Below are positions 21,193 to 31,206 of a DNA stretch of 64,000 bases, piece after piece (the first letter of the stretch is position 1; every line of letters starts with the position of its first letter). A program made the translations under genes and the position numbers. The notes under the pieces were generated by a model that was not told the DNA's origin, made no database searches, and was given only the letters and a program-made list of their open reading frames with translations. Source of the DNA: Roseobacter sp. (GTDB lineage Bacteria > Pseudomonadota > Alphaproteobacteria > Rhodobacterales > Rhodobacteraceae); contig JAGXGZ010000081.1 of assembly GCA_024636495.1 (NCBI GenBank), forward strand, positions 1-64,000, given 5' to 3'.

Positions 21193-22002
21193 TTATTTCG
21201 GCACAGCAAAGGTCAGCGATGCCCAAAGGGATTCCCACTGCGGGCTTGTTTCTGTTTCGCCCACGTCCGGTGCGGGGCGCAGAACCACGGAATCGACCAG
21301 ATACGTCATGCCGGGCGTAACCGGAAAGGTCAGAAGGCCCATATCATCCGAGCGATAAACGGTGACAGTGACCACTTTTTCGGGGGTCTTTTCGTACACT
21401 TCAATCTGAATATCTTTGCGCGGCGCACCTTCATAAGTCAGCGCGACCTCCATCATATCGTTGAAATCGGCATCGTACGGGTTTGTCAGGGCCGTCAATT
21501 CGGTCTCAAGGCCCAGCTCCTGATCAGAGCCACGACCGTCACCAATCGCGATCAACGCTTTGGAATGACGGGTGTAGCGTTCGCGCACCGAATCCTCCGG
21601 ATAGCCCGCAGCGCGGTGGTCTGCGATGGCGGTTTTGAAATCCTTGTGTTCGGTAAACCCGACGAAAGTTTCCCAATCCTTATAGGTCAGCGAAGACGCA
21701 GTTGCCTCGTGGGCGACAATCAATAAACCGTCACGCGCGGGTGCTTTCATCTGCAAAGCCGGAGAATCACCCATGCGTCCGGCAATGGGCAGGGTCTTGC
21801 CTTCAAACGTCAGATCAAAGCGTTCCGTGCGGTTCGGAAAGTAAGCGAGGGTGGTCCCTTCGAAAAGCTGTCCGTTTTTTATATCGGTTGTTATTTCCGC
21901 ACCGGGCTGCACTTGATATGCTGGCGCTTCAAGCCAGAATTCATGAGCAAGAGTAGGCGATGCTGCCAAAGCACCAACCAGTACGAGTGAAAAACGGGAC
22001 AT
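21193..22002 (-). CDS. DUF4198-like periplasmic protein
   Basis: Signal peptide ending in SPTLAHEFWLEAP; IAGRMGDSPALQMKAPARDGLLIVAHEA; MTYLVDSVVLRP. Start placed at ATG 22002. Confidence 0.7.
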   Translation of the reverse strand: MSRFSLVLVGALAASPTLAHEFWLEAPAYQVQPGAEITTDIKNGQLFEGTTLAYFPNRTERFDLTFEGKTLPIAGRMGDSPALQMKAPARDGLLIVAHEATASSLTYKDWETFVGFTEHKDFKTAIADHRAAGYPEDSVRERYTRHSKALIAIGDGRGSDQELGLETELTALTNPYDADFNDMMEVALTYEGAPRKDIQIEVYEKTPEKVVTVTVYRSDDMGLLTFPVTPGMTYLVDSVVLRPAPDVGETETSPQWESLWASLTFAVPK

Positions 22003-22006
22003 AAAC

Positions 22007-23332
22007 ATGCGAAACACCTTTTATATGATACTTTGTAAGCTGGCCTATGCGCTGGTTTTGTCAAGTGTACTGGTGGGCACCGCGCGCGCGCACGAAGTTG
22101 TGCCGACGATTGCCGATCTGACGGTTGCGGACGGTAGGGCCGATTTAACCCTGCGTATCAATCTTGAGGCGTTTATTGCCGGGATTGATCTGGACGCAGT
22201 GGAAAACACAGATGATGCTGAAAACGCTAACGAGTACGACACGTTGCGCGCTTTGAGCACGCAGGAACTTGCGGCCCGCGCCCCTGAAATCCTTGCCAGT
22301 TGGAACGGGCTGCCGCTGGTGCGCGCCGACGGAGAGGCCGTAGCGCTGCAAACCGTCTCCCTGACTGTTCCCGAAGTTGTGAACATGGAGTTGCCGCGCA
22401 TCGCCGAATGGTCGCTGCGCGGCACCGTGCCAAACGATACCCGCGGCGTGGTGGTCGCATGGCCCGCAGGGTCAGGCGCGCTGGTTTTGCGCCAGCAGGG
22501 CGTTGAAGAGCCCTATACAGGGTATTTGGACGGTGGATCGGAAAGCCCCGAAATCCTGATGGCCGGAGGCGGGCAGCAGACCGCTTTGCAGGCTTTTGCG
22601 ACATATATCCCCGTGGGGTTCGATCACATTTTGCCCAAAGGTCTTGATCACATCCTGTTCGTTTTGGGCCTGTTTTTTCTTTCAACGCACCTCAAGCCGC
22701 TGATTTGGCAGGTTTCTGCCTTTACCGCTGCGCATACGGTGACGCTGGCGCTTGGCGCACTTGGTCTGGTGAGCGTGCCTGGATCGATCGTCGAGCCGCT
22801 GATTGCCGCCTCGATCGTTTATGTCGCCGTCGAAAATATCTTTAGCTCGGGGTTAAGCCGCTGGCGGCCTTTGGTCATTTTCGGGTTTGGTTTGCTGCAC
22901 GGGTTAGGCTTTGCATCCGTCTTGGGGGAATTTGGACTGCCCGAAGATCAATTCATTCCTGCCCTTATCGGGTTTAATGTCGGGGTCGAACTGGGCCAAT
23001 TGACGGTCATCGCGATCATGTTCCTGTGCGTCTGGCAGGCCCTGCGTGTGGCCCGTGGCGACGGCGGCACACAAGGGGCAAAGATGTTCTATGTCGGGAT
23101 GACCGTTTTGGCGCTGCTGCTGTGTGTGGTGCCGATGCCGAACGTGGCTGAAATGCTCGAGGCCCCCGTGCCGCTGTTTCTGGTGCCGCTGGCGCTGGTC
23201 TTTACGGCATGTTTCCTGTCGATCCAGTTTCGCCAAACGGCGGAGCCTTTTCGACGGTTTGTCGCAATCCCGGCATCGGTCGGGATCGCGGTTATCGGGG
23301 CGTATTGGTTTGTGGAACGGGTGTTTTTATAA
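22007..23332 (+). CDS. HupE/UreJ-family membrane protein
   Basis: FDHILPKGLDHILFVLGLFFLS, FTAAHTVTLALGALG, GFGLLHGLGFASVL, GFNVGVELGQLTVIA; N-terminal signal-like segment. True start may be 22025. Confidence 0.85.
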   Translation: MRNTFYMILCKLAYALVLSSVLVGTARAHEVVPTIADLTVADGRADLTLRINLEAFIAGIDLDAVENTDDAENANEYDTLRALSTQELAARAPEILASWNGLPLVRADGEAVALQTVSLTVPEVVNMELPRIAEWSLRGTVPNDTRGVVVAWPAGSGALVLRQQGVEEPYTGYLDGGSESPEILMAGGGQQTALQAFATYIPVGFDHILPKGLDHILFVLGLFFLSTHLKPLIWQVSAFTAAHTVTLALGALGLVSVPGSIVEPLIAASIVYVAVENIFSSGLSRWRPLVIFGFGLLHGLGFASVLGEFGLPEDQFIPALIGFNVGVELGQLTVIAIMFLCVWQALRVARGDGGTQGAKMFYVGMTVLALLLCVVPMPNVAEMLEAPVPLFLVPLALVFTACFLSIQFRQTAEPFRRFVAIPASVGIAVIGAYWFVERVFL

Positions 23333-23345
23333 CACCCGAACCAAG

Positions 23346-23966
23346 CTAGCGCATTGCGGCGATCAGGTCAGACAGGGCTTTGACCGGATCGTCGGCCGTC
23401 CAGATCTCGTCACCGAGACCGAAAAAGTCGGTAAACGGCGTCAGCGTGCGGATCAACGCATCGTCAAGCTGTCCTTCTGCGACGACGGGCACCTCGATCA
23501 CTTCGGACCACCATTTGAACAGGTCCAGTTCAGCGTGCGAGCCATCATCAAGCGCAGAAGGCTGGACCGGGCCGAAACTTACGTAATCCGCGCCAGCTTC
23601 CCCAGCGGCCATTCCGTCATGGCGCGAGCCTGCGCAAAAGCTGCCGACGATTGCTTCGTCGCCCAGCGTTTTGCGGGCATGCCGCACAGAGCGGGCAGCG
23701 TCGGTCAGATGCACACCGTCAAGCCCGATGCGTTCGGCCAAAAGCGTATGATCCGCAATCACCAGCGCCACATCGCGGGCATCCGTGATCTCGCGCAGCG
23801 CATCTGCGGCGCGCAAAACAACATCTTCGTCGCGGGTGCTAAGGGCCAGCCGCACACAGGCGATGGGATGTGCGTCAAGAACGCGGGCAAGGGATTGCGG
23901 GAACGTTTCAAGTGTAAACTGGGGCGGGGTAATCAGGTAAAGCTGGGGCTGTTCGGGCGTATCCAT
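23346..23966 (-). CDS. Thiamine phosphate synthase-family (ThiE-like) protein
   Basis: LYLITPPQF, LVIADHTLLAERIGLDGVHL, IVGSFCAGSRHDGMAAGEAGADYVSFGPV. Confidence 0.8.
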   Translation of the reverse strand: MDTPEQPQLYLITPPQFTLETFPQSLARVLDAHPIACVRLALSTRDEDVVLRAADALREITDARDVALVIADHTLLAERIGLDGVHLTDAARSVRHARKTLGDEAIVGSFCAGSRHDGMAAGEAGADYVSFGPVQPSALDDGSHAELDLFKWWSEVIEVPVVAEGQLDDALIRTLTPFTDFFGLGDEIWTADDPVKALSDLIAAMR

Positions 23967-24110
23967 GACGGTCTGTCCTTTATAGAGTTGCCGTCAATTA
24001 ACGGATCAAGCGGGGAAAGAAAAACTTTTATGCCTTCGGCGAGGATTTTTTACCATTTGGAAGGGGGCGGCGTTCTTGTGACAAGGGCCCCGTGCGGGTA
24101 AGAGGCGATC

Positions 24111-24863
24111 ATGAATAAGACAGTAGAGAACCCCAAAATTCCGGCCTTTGTCTTGGTGCGCCCGCAGATGGGCGAGAATATAGGTGCCGCTGCACGCGCG
24201 ATGTGGAATTTCGGTCTGGACCGGATGCGCATCGTGGCCCCGCGTGACGGCTGGCCGAACCCGGCGGCGGATGCGATGGCCTCGGGGGCTGGGCGGTTAT
24301 TGGACGAGGCGGTGGTTTACGACGATCTGGCGGGGGCATTGGGCGATTGTGCGTTTGTTTTTGCAACCACAGCGCGCGAACGGGATTTGACCAAGCCTGT
24401 CTACAGTCCCGAAGCGGCGATGGCGAAGGCGGCTGAGTTGATCGCAAACGGTCAGCGGGTAGCGGTCATGTTCGGCCCAGAACGGGCAGGGCTTGAGAAT
24501 GAGGACATTGCTCGGGCCAATGCAATTGTGTCGGTCCCGGTGAACCCCGCGTTTGCGTCGTTGAACCTTGCACAATGTGTGCTGTTGATGGGCTATGAGT
24601 GGATGCGCGCGCAAGCCGAGGTCGTGCCCGAACAGGTCGAGATGGCGGGCACTCAATGGGCCGAAAATAGCGAGATTGAGCATCTGGCGCGTCATTTTGA
24701 GGAACGTCTGGACGTGGCGGGGTTCTTTTTCCCCGAACACAAAGCGACCAGCATGAAGGTTAATTTGCGCAATATGTGGTCGCGATTGCCGCTCACACGC
24801 GCGGATGTGCAAATGTTGCACGGCACCCTGCGACAGATGGTGCGTTGGAAAGAGCGCGGCTAG
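24111..24863 (+). CDS. SpoU/TrmJ-family RNA methyltransferase
   Basis: FVLVRPQMGENIGAAARAMWNFGLDRMRIVAPRDGWPN, VMFGPERAGLENEDI, NLAQCVLLMGYE. Confidence 0.93.
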   Translation: MNKTVENPKIPAFVLVRPQMGENIGAAARAMWNFGLDRMRIVAPRDGWPNPAADAMASGAGRLLDEAVVYDDLAGALGDCAFVFATTARERDLTKPVYSPEAAMAKAAELIANGQRVAVMFGPERAGLENEDIARANAIVSVPVNPAFASLNLAQCVLLMGYEWMRAQAEVVPEQVEMAGTQWAENSEIEHLARHFEERLDVAGFFFPEHKATSMKVNLRNMWSRLPLTRADVQMLHGTLRQMVRWKERG

Positions 24864-24919
24864 ACCTTTGGGCGCGCGTGTCTTACTTCTGCGGTGCAAT
24901 ATAGCAGACAAGAGGCAAC

Positions 24920-26074
24920 ATGGCTCAGACACGGAAGCTTTTTGAGGAAGTTGGCGACGCGCAGGCAGCAAGGCCCGTGGCGCAAACCGGAGGAATTGAT
25001 CGTGGGCGCGGTGGCGCGCGGGGCGCGATCCGGATTTGGTTGTTTATCTTATTTGCGCTGGTCTTTGTGATGATCGCCGTCGGCGGGCTGACACGGCTGA
25101 CCGACAGTGGGCTTAGCATCACTGAATGGCGCCCCTTTTCAGGCGCGCTACCACCCCTGAGCGAGGCGGACTGGCAGTCTGAATTCGCGAAATACCAGCA
25201 GATCGATGAATTTCTGGTGCAAAATTCATGGATGCAACTGCATGATTTCAAAGTAATTTACTGGTGGGAATGGGGTCATCGTCAATTGGGTCGGGTCATT
25301 GGCCTTGTCTGGGCAATCGGCTTTTTCTGGTTCCTGCTTCGGCGTCAGATCCCCACGGGTTGGACACCGCGTTTGCTGCTGCTTGGCGGGCTTGGCGGGA
25401 TGCAGGGGGCGATCGGCTGGTGGATGGTTTCTTCTGGTGTGACCACGGGCGAGGCGACGTTGGACGTGGCAAGCTACCGCTTGGCGACGCATCTGGGGCT
25501 GGCGTTTGTCATTCTAGGCTTCATCACCTGGTACGCCTTGCTGTTGGGGCGGTCCGAGACGAACCTGATGCAGTCAAGGCGCACGAAAGAGGGTAAGCTA
25601 TTTGGTCTGTCTACGGGTCTGCTGCATTTCGCTTTTTTGCAGATTTTGCTGGGGGCGCTGGTCGCAGGGATCGATGCGGGGCGGTATTTTGTCGATTGGC
25701 CGTTGATGCAAGGTCAGTTCTTTCCGCCTGACGCACTGAATATAGTCCCGGTCTGGCGGAATTTCTTTGAAAATCCCGGTCTTGTGCAGTTCATGCACCG
25801 CATGGCGGGCTATCTGCTTTTTGCCTTTGCCGTGGTCGTCTGGCTGCGCGGACGTACATCGGCGCACCCCAATACGCGCAAATCCTTTAATTGGATGATG
25901 CTGGCAATGACGGGGCAGATTGTGCTGGGCATCGTCACGGTGCTGAACGCAGCGCCTGTCCATATTGCGATTTGGCATCAGGTGCTGGCTGTGGTTTTGT
26001 GGGTCATGATCCTGCGATCCCGCTTTCTGAGCGCCTATCCCATTCCAGCATCCGTGAGAGGAAAAACCAAATGA
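24920..26074 (+). CDS. ctaA: Heme A synthase (COX15/CtaA family)
   Basis: VGGLTRLTDSGLSITEWRPFSGALPP, WWEWGHRQLGRVIGLVW, FMHRMAGYLLF. Confidence 0.95.
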   Translation: MAQTRKLFEEVGDAQAARPVAQTGGIDRGRGGARGAIRIWLFILFALVFVMIAVGGLTRLTDSGLSITEWRPFSGALPPLSEADWQSEFAKYQQIDEFLVQNSWMQLHDFKVIYWWEWGHRQLGRVIGLVWAIGFFWFLLRRQIPTGWTPRLLLLGGLGGMQGAIGWWMVSSGVTTGEATLDVASYRLATHLGLAFVILGFITWYALLLGRSETNLMQSRRTKEGKLFGLSTGLLHFAFLQILLGALVAGIDAGRYFVDWPLMQGQFFPPDALNIVPVWRNFFENPGLVQFMHRMAGYLLFAFAVVVWLRGRTSAHPNTRKSFNWMMLAMTGQIVLGIVTVLNAAPVHIAIWHQVLAVVLWVMILRSRFLSAYPIPASVRGKTK

Positions 26075-27546
26075 GTGCTTTCGATGATCTGATGGCGTTT
26101 CAACGCGAAACCGAGGCTTTGGGCCAGATCGCAGGCCGTTTGGGCTGGGATCAGGAAACCATGATGCCCCGCGGTGCTGCCCCGCAGCGGGGCGAGGAAA
26201 TGGCGGCCATGGAGGGAGTGCTACACGCGCGCCGTGTCGACAGCCGCATCGGTGATTGGCTTGAGATGATCGATGAGGGCCATCTTGACGCGGCCGGCAG
26301 CGCACAATTGCGCCACATCCGCCGCAGCCATGCCCGCGCCAGCAAGGTGCCCACTGCATTGGCAGCACGGATTGCGCGGGTAACCTCGGAAGCGCAAGGC
26401 ATTTGGGCCGAAGCGCGGGCCGCAGATGATTTCAAAGCTTTCGCACCGACATTGTCCGAGGTGATCACACTGAAGCGCGAAGAGGGGATGGCTCTGGCGG
26501 CGGGCGGCGATATCTATGATGCGATGCTGGACGATTATGAACCCGGTGCCACCGGGGTCGAGCTTGAGGCGATGTTCGGTGCGCTGCGCCCCGAATTGAC
26601 CCGTCTGCGCGAAGCTTTTCGCGGGGCTGAGGCTCCGCCGATGCTTGAGGGGAAATTCGACGAATCCGCGCAGATGAAGCTGACGCGGCAGCTGGCGAAA
26701 ACCTTTGGCTATGACATGAGCAAGGGCAGGGTGGACAAGGCCGTGCATCCTTTCTCAAGCGGGTCTGGCCTCGATGTGCGGATCACGACGCGCACGAATG
26801 AAGTTGATCCTTTCAATTGTTTCTATTCGACAATCCACGAGGTTGGTCATGCCTGTTACGAGCAGGGGATCAATCCAGCCTATCTGCTGACGCCCCTTGG
26901 CAATGGCGTGTCGATGGGCGTGCATGAGAGCCAAAGCAGAATCTACGAGAACCAACTTGGCCGCAGCCGTGCGTTCACCGGTTGGCTTTATGGTCAGATG
27001 CGCGACGCCTTCGGGGATTTCGGCGTGGCGGATGAAGACATGTTTTACCGGATCGTGAACCGTGTCTCTGATGGGTTTATCCGGACCGAAGCAGATGAGC
27101 TGCAATATAACCTGCATGTCCTTTTGCGCTTTGATCTGGAACGTGCCTTGATGGGGGGGGATTTGCAGGTCGATGATCTGGAAACCGCGTGGAATGACCG
27201 GTTCAAAGCAGATTTCGGCTTTGAGGTCGACAAGCCCTCTAACGGGGTGTTGCAAGATGTGCATTGGTCCGTAGGTCTGTTTGGCTATTTCCCGACCTAT
27301 TCACTGGGAAATGTGTATGCAGGGTGCCTGCATGACGCGTTGCGCGGTGATCTACCCGATCTTGATATGCAACTGGCGCAAGGCGAGACAGAGGCCGCGA
27401 CGGGATGGCTGCGAGCCAATGTACAGACCCATGGTGGGCTTTACGCGCCAAAAGAAGTTATCACACGTGCAACGGGAAGCACCCCAAGCGAAGCGCCTTT
27501 GCTGGCGTATTTGACGTCAAAATTTAGCGCACTTTACAAGTTATAG
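26071..27546 (+). CDS. M32-family carboxypeptidase
   Basis: GWDQETMMPRGAAPQRGEEMA, YSTIHEVGHACYEQG (HEXXH), GVSMGVHESQSRIYEN; start ATG 26071 overlaps ctaA stop. Confidence 0.95.
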   Translation: MSAFDDLMAFQRETEALGQIAGRLGWDQETMMPRGAAPQRGEEMAAMEGVLHARRVDSRIGDWLEMIDEGHLDAAGSAQLRHIRRSHARASKVPTALAARIARVTSEAQGIWAEARAADDFKAFAPTLSEVITLKREEGMALAAGGDIYDAMLDDYEPGATGVELEAMFGALRPELTRLREAFRGAEAPPMLEGKFDESAQMKLTRQLAKTFGYDMSKGRVDKAVHPFSSGSGLDVRITTRTNEVDPFNCFYSTIHEVGHACYEQGINPAYLLTPLGNGVSMGVHESQSRIYENQLGRSRAFTGWLYGQMRDAFGDFGVADEDMFYRIVNRVSDGFIRTEADELQYNLHVLLRFDLERALMGGDLQVDDLETAWNDRFKADFGFEVDKPSNGVLQDVHWSVGLFGYFPTYSLGNVYAGCLHDALRGDLPDLDMQLAQGETEAATGWLRANVQTHGGLYAPKEVITRATGSTPSEAPLLAYLTSKFSALYKL

Positions 27547-27820
27547 GCGATAAGTGCGGTTATTTCGCTCTTTAGCGGGGCCTATTAAGTATTGAGTTTC
27601 TGGTTAACGTGATAGAGAATGTTTAAATTATGGGCAGTTCCCAGAAAAAACGACAATCAACACATTCATGCGAGCCGAAATTATTTCAATAAAATCAGCG
27701 GGTGACCCTTAAATCATCATATTTTCAGCCGTCTGGGTTGCATGAAGATGTTTGCAAACAGCAAGCATATATGCGATAGAATTATTAAGAGATTATTTTT
27801 CGTAATTTGGAGATCTACAA

Positions 27821-28144
27821 ATGACACGTTTCACAGCACTCACAGCAGCCCTTCTTTTGTCCGCTGGCGTGGCTTCTGCGCAAGATACAACCGCTGCAAA
27901 CGTTGGTGGCGCATCCGGCGTTCCCGGCTACCCAACAACTGTTATCGGTGCAAACGGCATCACATATGCATGTGGTCCGTTGACTGGTGGCGTATACAAC
28001 TGCGTTACAGCAGGTAACGCTGCGGCCGCAACTGGTGGCGCATTCGGTGGCATCGGTGCAGGTGGCGTTGCGGGTCTGGTTGCAGCAGTTGTTGCAGTTG
28101 CAGCAATCGCGAACAACGACTCTGCCGCGACAACAACCAATTAA
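27821..28144 (+). CDS. Small secreted Gly/Ala-rich protein of unknown function
   Basis: Sec-type signal peptide (MTRFTALTAALLLSAGVASAQ); two cysteines; Gly/Ala/Val-rich hydrophobic tract; strong downstream terminator. Confidence 0.75.
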   Translation: MTRFTALTAALLLSAGVASAQDTTAANVGGASGVPGYPTTVIGANGITYACGPLTGGVYNCVTAGNAAAATGGAFGGIGAGGVAGLVAAVVAVAAIANNDSAATTTN

Positions 28145-28170
28145 ATATACGTCAATCTGACGTTATTAAG

Positions 28171-28202
28171 ATGCACCACTTTCTAAGTGGTGCATTTTTT
28201 TG
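28171..28202 (+). terminator. Rho-independent terminator
   Basis: ATGCACCACTT-TCT-AAGTGGTGCAT followed by T-run (11-bp perfect stem). Confidence 0.9.
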
Positions 28203-28217
28203 TGCTTATAGTCCTTT

Positions 28218-28258
28218 GAAAAATAATGGGTCGCTAAGCGTTTTAGCTTAGCGACCCA
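28218..28258 (-). terminator. Terminator of gyrA
   Basis: TGGGTCGCTAAGC-N6-GCTTAGCGACCCA (13-bp stem), minus-strand tail TTATTTTTC. Confidence 0.85.
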
Positions 28259-28283
28259 ATTTAATGTGTAGAGTTTTAAAGTC

Positions 28284-31046
28284 TTAGACGTCGGTGCTGT
28301 CGTCACTTTCATCTTCAACATCATCACCCTGATCTGCAATCCAGGCAACGCTGACCACAACTTCGCCTTTGCCAGTATCAAACACCTTCACCCCACCAGC
28401 ACTGCGTGACCGGAACGAAATGCCTTCAACGGGGACGCGAATCGATTGTCCTTTGGATGTCGCGAGCATGATCTGATCGTCCATCTCTACAGGGAAGGAG
28501 GCGACGATATCACCGCCGCGCATCGCTTTGTCCATCGCCGTCACACCCAAACCGCCGCGCCCACGCACCGGATAGTCATGGCTGGACGACAGTTTGCCCG
28601 ACCCTTTTTCCGAAATCGTCAGCAACAGATTTTCAACCGCTGACATCTCGGCATAGCGTTCCTGGCTGATCGTCGCATTGGCGTTGACCTCTTCCTCGTC
28701 CGAGGTGCTTTCGGCATCATCCGCTATCCCGGCCATTGCACGGCGCATCTTGAGATAGGCTGACCGTTCATCCGACGTCGCATCAAAGTGGCGGATGATC
28801 GACATGGAAACCACCTTGTCATCGCCGTTCAGCTTGATGCCGCGCACCCCGACCGACGCGCGGCTGTTGAACACGCGCACATCTGTGGCAGGAAAGCGGA
28901 TCGCACGGCCGGAATTCGTGACCAGCATCACATCATCATCATTCGACGCGATGCGTGCATTGATCAGCGTTGTTTCGGCGTGATCGTCCTCGAATTTCAT
29001 CGCGATCTTGCCATTACGCATGACGTTGGTGAAATCCGACAGCTTGTTTCGCCGGACGGTGCCTGCGGAGGTGGCGAATACCACCTGCAGGTCGTCCCAG
29101 TCTTTTTCATCGCGGTCCACTGGCATGATCGCCGCAATCGACACACCAACGGGGATCGGCAGGATGTTGACGATCGCCTTGCCCTTGGACGTACGGCTGC
29201 CCTGAGGCAGGCGCCAGGTTTTCAGCTTGTAGACCATCCCATCGGTTGTAAAGAACAACAGCTGCGTGTGGGTGTTGGCAACGAAAAGCGTGGTGACCAC
29301 GTCTTCTTCTTTGGTCTGCATACCCGACACGCCTTTGCCACCGCGGCGCTGGCTGCGGAAATCAATCAAAGGGGTGCGCTTGATATAGCCGCCAGATGTC
29401 ACCGTCACGACCATATCTTCGCGCGCGATCAGGTCTTCGTCATCCATGTCACCGGACCAATCCACGATCTCGGTGCGGCGCGGGACGGCGAACAGGTCTT
29501 TCACCTCGGCCAATTCGTCCGAGATGATGCCCATGATCCGCTCGCGGCTGCCCAAAATCTCAAGGTATTCCTTGATCTTCTTGGCCAGCTCTTCCAGCTC
29601 GTCGGTGACTTCTTTCACGCCGATCTGGGTCAAGCGCTGCAAGCGCAATTCCAAAATAGCGCGGGCTTGCGCCTCTGACAGGTTGTAGGTGCCATCGTCA
29701 TTGGCGGTATGGGTCGGATCGTCGATCAAAGCGATATAGGGCAGGATATCACGCGCTGGCCAGCGCCGTGTCATCAGCTTTTCACGCGCTTCCCCTGCAT
29801 CGGCAGAGGACCGGATGGTCGCGACAATTTCGTCGATGTTTGTGACGGCCACGGCCAGACCACACAGGATATGGCTGCGTTCACGCGCCTTGCGCAGCAA
29901 AAACGCGGTGCGACGCGCGACCACATCTTCGCGGAAGTCGATGAAATAGGTCAGGAATTTGCGCAATGTCAGCTGTTCAGGGCGGCCACCGTTCAGCGCC
30001 AGCATGTTACAACCGAAATAGGTCTGCATTGGCGTGAAACGGTAGAGCTGGTTCATCACCACCTCGGCGGTCGCATCGCGCTTGAGTTCAATCACGACAC
30101 GCACACCGTTACGGTCGGATTCGTCTTGAACGTGGGCGATGCCTTCGATCTTTTTCTCGCGGACCTGTTCCGCGATCTTTTCGATCATGGTGGATTTGTT
30201 CACCTGATAGCAGATTTCGTCGATGATGATTGCAAAGCGGTCTTTGCGGATTTCCTCGACCCGGGTTTTGGCGCGCATGATGACGCTGCCACGCCCCTCA
30301 AGGTAGGCTTTGCGTGCACCGGCACGGCCCAGCATGATGCCGCCTGTGGGAAAATCGGGGCCGGGGATATATTCGATCAGGTCTTCCGAGGTGAGATCGG
30401 GGTTTTCGATCAGCGCCTGACAGGCATCAATGACCTCGCCCAAGTTATGCGGCGGAATGTTGGTGGCCATACCGACAGCAATACCGCCCGCGCCATTGAC
30501 CAGCATGTTGGGGAACCGTGCAGGCAGAACCGTAGGCTCACGTTCCTTACCATCGTAGTTATCGATGAAATTGACGGTTTCTTTGTCCAGATCGGACGTC
30601 ATGAACGACGCGACCTTGTCCAGCCGCGATTCTGTATACCGCATCGCCGCAGCGCTATCGCCGTCCATCGAGCCAAAGTTGCCCTGACCGTCGATCAGCG
30701 GCAGCGACATGGAAAAATCCTGCGCCATCCGCACCAGCGCGTCGTAGATCGCGCTGTCACCATGGGGGTGATACGAGCCCATTACGTCGCCCACAGACTT
30801 CGCAGACTTGCGGTAAGTCTTGTCGTGGGTAATGCCTTTTTCATACATCGAATAGATGATGCGGCGGTGAACCGGTTTCAGGCCATCACGAAGGTCAGGA
30901 ATGGCGCGCGAAACGATGACCGACATGGCGTAATCCAGATAGGATGTACGCATCTCGTGTTCGATTGTAACCGTCGGGCCATCATAAACAGGGCGCGCTG
31001 GCGGGATTTCGTCATCGTTTTCAGGTGTTTCTGGCGTGTCGTTCAC
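28284..31046 (-). CDS. gyrA: DNA gyrase subunit A
   Basis: [68 protein letters not shown]. Confidence 0.98.
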   Translation of the reverse strand: MNDTPETPENDDEIPPARPVYDGPTVTIEHEMRTSYLDYAMSVIVSRAIPDLRDGLKPVHRRIIYSMYEKGITHDKTYRKSAKSVGDVMGSYHPHGDSAIYDALVRMAQDFSMSLPLIDGQGNFGSMDGDSAAAMRYTESRLDKVASFMTSDLDKETVNFIDNYDGKEREPTVLPARFPNMLVNGAGGIAVGMATNIPPHNLGEVIDACQALIENPDLTSEDLIEYIPGPDFPTGGIMLGRAGARKAYLEGRGSVIMRAKTRVEEIRKDRFAIIIDEICYQVNKSTMIEKIAEQVREKKIEGIAHVQDESDRNGVRVVIELKRDATAEVVMNQLYRFTPMQTYFGCNMLALNGGRPEQLTLRKFLTYFIDFREDVVARRTAFLLRKARERSHILCGLAVAVTNIDEIVATIRSSADAGEAREKLMTRRWPARDILPYIALIDDPTHTANDDGTYNLSEAQARAILELRLQRLTQIGVKEVTDELEELAKKIKEYLEILGSRERIMGIISDELAEVKDLFAVPRRTEIVDWSGDMDDEDLIAREDMVVTVTSGGYIKRTPLIDFRSQRRGGKGVSGMQTKEEDVVTTLFVANTHTQLLFFTTDGMVYKLKTWRLPQGSRTSKGKAIVNILPIPVGVSIAAIMPVDRDEKDWDDLQVVFATSAGTVRRNKLSDFTNVMRNGKIAMKFEDDHAETTLINARIASNDDDVMLVTNSGRAIRFPATDVRVFNSRASVGVRGIKLNGDDKVVSMSIIRHFDATSDERSAYLKMRRAMAGIADDAESTSDEEEVNANATISQERYAEMSAVENLLLTISEKGSGKLSSSHDYPVRGRGGLGVTAMDKAMRGGDIVASFPVEMDDQIMLATSKGQSIRVPVEGISFRSRSAGGVKVFDTGKGEVVVSVAWIADQGDDVEDESDDSTDV

Positions 31047-31206
31047 GTAATCTGCCTAGCTCTTGCTGGTTCTATATATTGGGGTTTTGTATAGCAGACA
31101 GCGCAGATAGGGTGCAATGCTTGTGACAGCGCTTATTAGCGCAGATTAAGGCAGACTTCCTAAGCCTTTGAATTTACTTAAGACTAATTCGTCGGGAATT
31201 TCGCTT

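Noticed and set aside
23967-24110. Possible TPP riboswitch upstream of the ThiE-like gene
   Set aside because: No CUGAGA/THI-box-like sequence found; the gap instead contains a REP-like motif.
25891-26070. 60-aa N-terminal extension of the M32 carboxypeptidase ORF
   Set aside because: Overlaps ctaA coding sequence; ATG at 26071 gives the conserved N-terminus.
29709-31094. 461-aa plus-strand ORF antisense to gyrA
   Set aside because: Shadow ORF opposite a highly conserved gene.
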